Source of the DNA: Chitinophagales bacterium
GTDB lineage: Bacteria > Bacteroidota > Bacteroidia > Chitinophagales > Saprospiraceae
Length of the DNA: 64,000 bases
Assembly: GCA_013298955.1 (NCBI GenBank)
Contig: JAAFJT010000003.1
Coordinates: forward strand, 1 to 64,000
Direction of reading: 5' to 3'
Positions 62,004-64,000 of this stretch are shown piece by piece. The notes under the pieces were generated by a model, which saw only the letters and a list, made by a program, of their open reading frames with translations, had not been told where the DNA came from and made no database searches. Made by a program: the position numbers and the translations under genes. Each line of letters begins with the position of its first letter. Position 1 is the first letter of the stretch.

Positions 62004-63920
62004 TTAATACGCTCTCATATTTTTATTTTCCATATAATTGATAAACGCTTTATTCACGACTGCATTCCCACCCGCAGTTGGGTAATTGCCTGAAAAATAC
62101 CAATCGCCTGAATGATTTGGACAAGCTATATGTAAATTTTCAATCGTTTGATAAATCACTTCAATCGTTGGTGCAATATCTGGTGGCGTAACAATTTGAG
62201 TAATTTTCCGACTTACTTCTTCATATTTAAATAAACTATAAAGTCTAACTAATTCATTTACAATCTTTTCTTTGGGCAATGATTCTTGCGCTTTGCATTT
62301 TTCATAAGTTGCCCAAAGCTCGTGTTCCATATTATTTTCTTTCAATAATTCGACTAAAGCATTGAAAGCCACGAAATCACCTAATTTCGACATATCAATT
62401 CCATAACAATCGGGATAGCGAATTTGCGGCGCAGACGAAATCAAAAGAATTTTTTTCGGACGCAATCTGGACACGATTTTAATAATGCTATTGCGCAAAG
62501 TCGTCCCGCGCACAATCGAATCGTCCAGTAAAACCAGTGTATCCACTTCATTTTGCACAATCCCATAGGTCACATCATACACATAGGAAACCATTTCGCC
62601 CCGAGATGCATCATTTGTAATAAAAGTGCGCAATTTTTCATCTTTGACCACAATCTTTTCAATACGCGGTATTGTTGCAAGGATTTTATCCAACTTTTCG
62701 GGCGTTACCTCCTTGCCCAAAGCCAAGATTTGCTCCTTTTTTTGTTGGCTCAATGCTTTTTGCAAACCTTCTGCTAAACCAAAAAAAGCGGTTTCAGCAG
62801 TATTGGGAATGGAGCTAAAAACCGTGTTTTCAAAATCATAATCAATTGATTTTAAAACCGTTGGCACTAATAATTCACCTAATTTTTTGCGTTCATTATA
62901 AATATCTCTATCCGTTCCCCGCGAAAAATAGATGCGCTCAAAAGAGCAAGCTGTTCTTGGCGCAACGATTGGCTGCATATCTTGATTGAGTAGCAAAGGC
63001 ACTTCTGAAATCCGACCATCTTTTTTGACAATCAAGGCATGACCGGGAGCTAATTCTTCAATTTTAGAAAAATGCACATTGAATGCCGTCTGAATCGCAG
63101 GGCGTTCGGACGCAATCACCACCACTTCATCATCGATATATTTGAAGGCAGGTCGAATCCCATTCGGGTCGCGCACTACAAACGCATCGCCATGACCAAT
63201 CAAACCTGCCAAAACGTATCCACCATCCAATTTGCGAGTTGCCCGCCGCAAAATCCGTTGCACATCTAAATTATGGGTAATCAAATCCGTCAATTTTTGA
63301 TGGGAATAGCGTTCCGTTTTGTAATAATTGAACAATCGTTGAACTTCATCGTCCAAAAAATGCCCAATTCTTTCCATTAAAGTGACGGTATCCGATTTTT
63401 CTTTGGGATGTTGCCCTAATTCAACAACCAAATGACGAAACAATTCATCGGTATTCGTCATATTAAAATTGCCTGCTAAAACCAAATTACGACTAATCCA
63501 ATTGTTCTGACGCAAAAAAGGATGCACTTGTTCAATCGTATTTCCACCATGCGTCCCATAACGCAAATGCCCCATCAACAACTCGCCCATATAGGGATGA
63601 TTGTCTTTAAGTTGTTGACAATCAGCCAATTGTGAAGGTGTCATATCCTTAAAATTGCTGAAAACTTGCTCAAAAACGTCTTTGATGGATTGTACCGCAT
63701 TGCTCCGTTTGCGGCTGATATAGCGTGAGCCGGGCAGTGGGTCGAGTTTAATAGTCACGATACCTGCGCCATCTTGTCCGCGATTGCGCTGTTTTTGCAT
63801 CAAGAGGTGCAGTTTGTTCAAACCGTAGAAAGTAGAGCCGTATTTTTCTTGGTAATACTCCAATGGCTTTAACAGGCGAATGAGTGCAATACCGCACTCG
63901 TGTTTGATTGAGTCACTCAT
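62004..63920 (-). CDS. purF: Amidophosphoribosyltransferase, long Bacteroidota form
   Basis: Commits PRPP to purine synthesis by adding the ammonia of glutamine. 638 residues, well above the usual 480-510, as in other Bacteroidota copies. N-terminal Ntn glutaminase: MSDSIKHECGIALI, where Cys9 would be the nucleophile after removal of a propeptide, with RGQDGAGI and HLRYGTHG. The PRPP loop VLLDDSIVRGTTL is near residue 460. A TACCTTTG -7 element lies upstream at 63947-63954 (minus). Confidence 0.92.
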   Translation of the reverse strand: MSDSIKHECGIALIRLLKPLEYYQEKYGSTFYGLNKLHLLMQKQRNRGQDGAGIVTIKLDPLPGSRYISRKRSNAVQSIKDVFEQVFSNFKDMTPSQLADCQQLKDNHPYMGELLMGHLRYGTHGGNTIEQVHPFLRQNNWISRNLVLAGNFNMTNTDELFRHLVVELGQHPKEKSDTVTLMERIGHFLDDEVQRLFNYYKTERYSHQKLTDLITHNLDVQRILRRATRKLDGGYVLAGLIGHGDAFVVRDPNGIRPAFKYIDDEVVVIASERPAIQTAFNVHFSKIEELAPGHALIVKKDGRISEVPLLLNQDMQPIVAPRTACSFERIYFSRGTDRDIYNERKKLGELLVPTVLKSIDYDFENTVFSSIPNTAETAFFGLAEGLQKALSQQKKEQILALGKEVTPEKLDKILATIPRIEKIVVKDEKLRTFITNDASRGEMVSYVYDVTYGIVQNEVDTLVLLDDSIVRGTTLRNSIIKIVSRLRPKKILLISSAPQIRYPDCYGIDMSKLGDFVAFNALVELLKENNMEHELWATYEKCKAQESLPKEKIVNELVRLYSLFKYEEVSRKITQIVTPPDIAPTIEVIYQTIENLHIACPNHSGDWYFSGNYPTAGGNAVVNKAFINYMENKNMRAY

Positions 63921-64000
63921 GACAGTTGGGTTGCGTAGTTAAGGCACAAAGGTAGTAGATTTTTTCAAAAAAATCACTTTTTTTAATTTTCAGTTGTCTG

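Overview
The window is a chromosomal segment of a member of the Bacteroidota, probably near Saprospirales/Chitinophagales, although the genus cannot be fixed from the sequence alone. Supporting signs are promoters of the TTTG-N19-TAnnTTTG type (SRP RNA, initiator tRNA, TPR gene), a type IX secretion type B C-terminal domain, a PF14905-type TonB-dependent outer-membrane barrel, eukaryote-like class I ribonucleotide reductase, paired ExbD genes with a polyproline TonB, and an AT-rich composition.

Layout. 1-3.0 kb: UPF0114 membrane protein, acyltransferase and DEDDh exonuclease. 3.0-8.3 kb: a decaying accessory stretch with a frameshifted nucleotidyltransferase-like gene, truncated secreted proteins, and a copper cluster (Cys-rich protein, multicopper oxidase lipoprotein, PKD lipoprotein, broken DUF3347 and barrel genes). 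8.5-15.6 kb: CHAD-like helical protein, typA, a lone PIN protein, and exbB-exbD-exbD-tonB. 16.6-24.2 kb: lipoprotein, rpsP, a long hypothetical, DUF4403, DinB-like, lipB, a hypothetical and an acyl-CoA thioesterase. 24.7-25.7 kb: a truncated exbD copy with an intact second tonB. 25.8-32.8 kb: aroE, a zinc phospholipase C/S1-P1-like protein, and intein-bearing nrdA with nrdB. 33.3-38.4 kb: TonB-dependent receptor and a T9SS-B cell-surface PKD protein. 38.6-48.0 kb: threonylcarbamoyl-AMP synthase, transaldolase-like aldolase, SRP RNA, yigZ-ctlX, hscA-like, pyc. 48.3-57.8 kb: small secreted proteins, cdaA, prolyl oligopeptidase, CoxE-like VWA, ubiA-like, agmatinase-family, rfbC-rfbD. 57.9-64 kb: an initiator tRNA split by a group I intron, an IS605-type TnpB remnant, an MsbA-like exporter, a TPR protein and purF.

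Two intervening elements sit in essential genes. The initiator tRNA gene (57904-58285) carries a 309-nt group I intron after U33. The nrdA gene carries a 336-residue intein whose downstream flanking residue is Gly instead of Cys, Ser or Thr. These are the strongest leads in the window.

Between genes there is an unusual load of long palindromes in at least five sequence families, repeated across the 64 kb. Several overlap stop codons, and at two loci the unit containing a stop codon is tandemly amplified (3 x 66 bp after yigZ, 4 x 59 bp after pyc).
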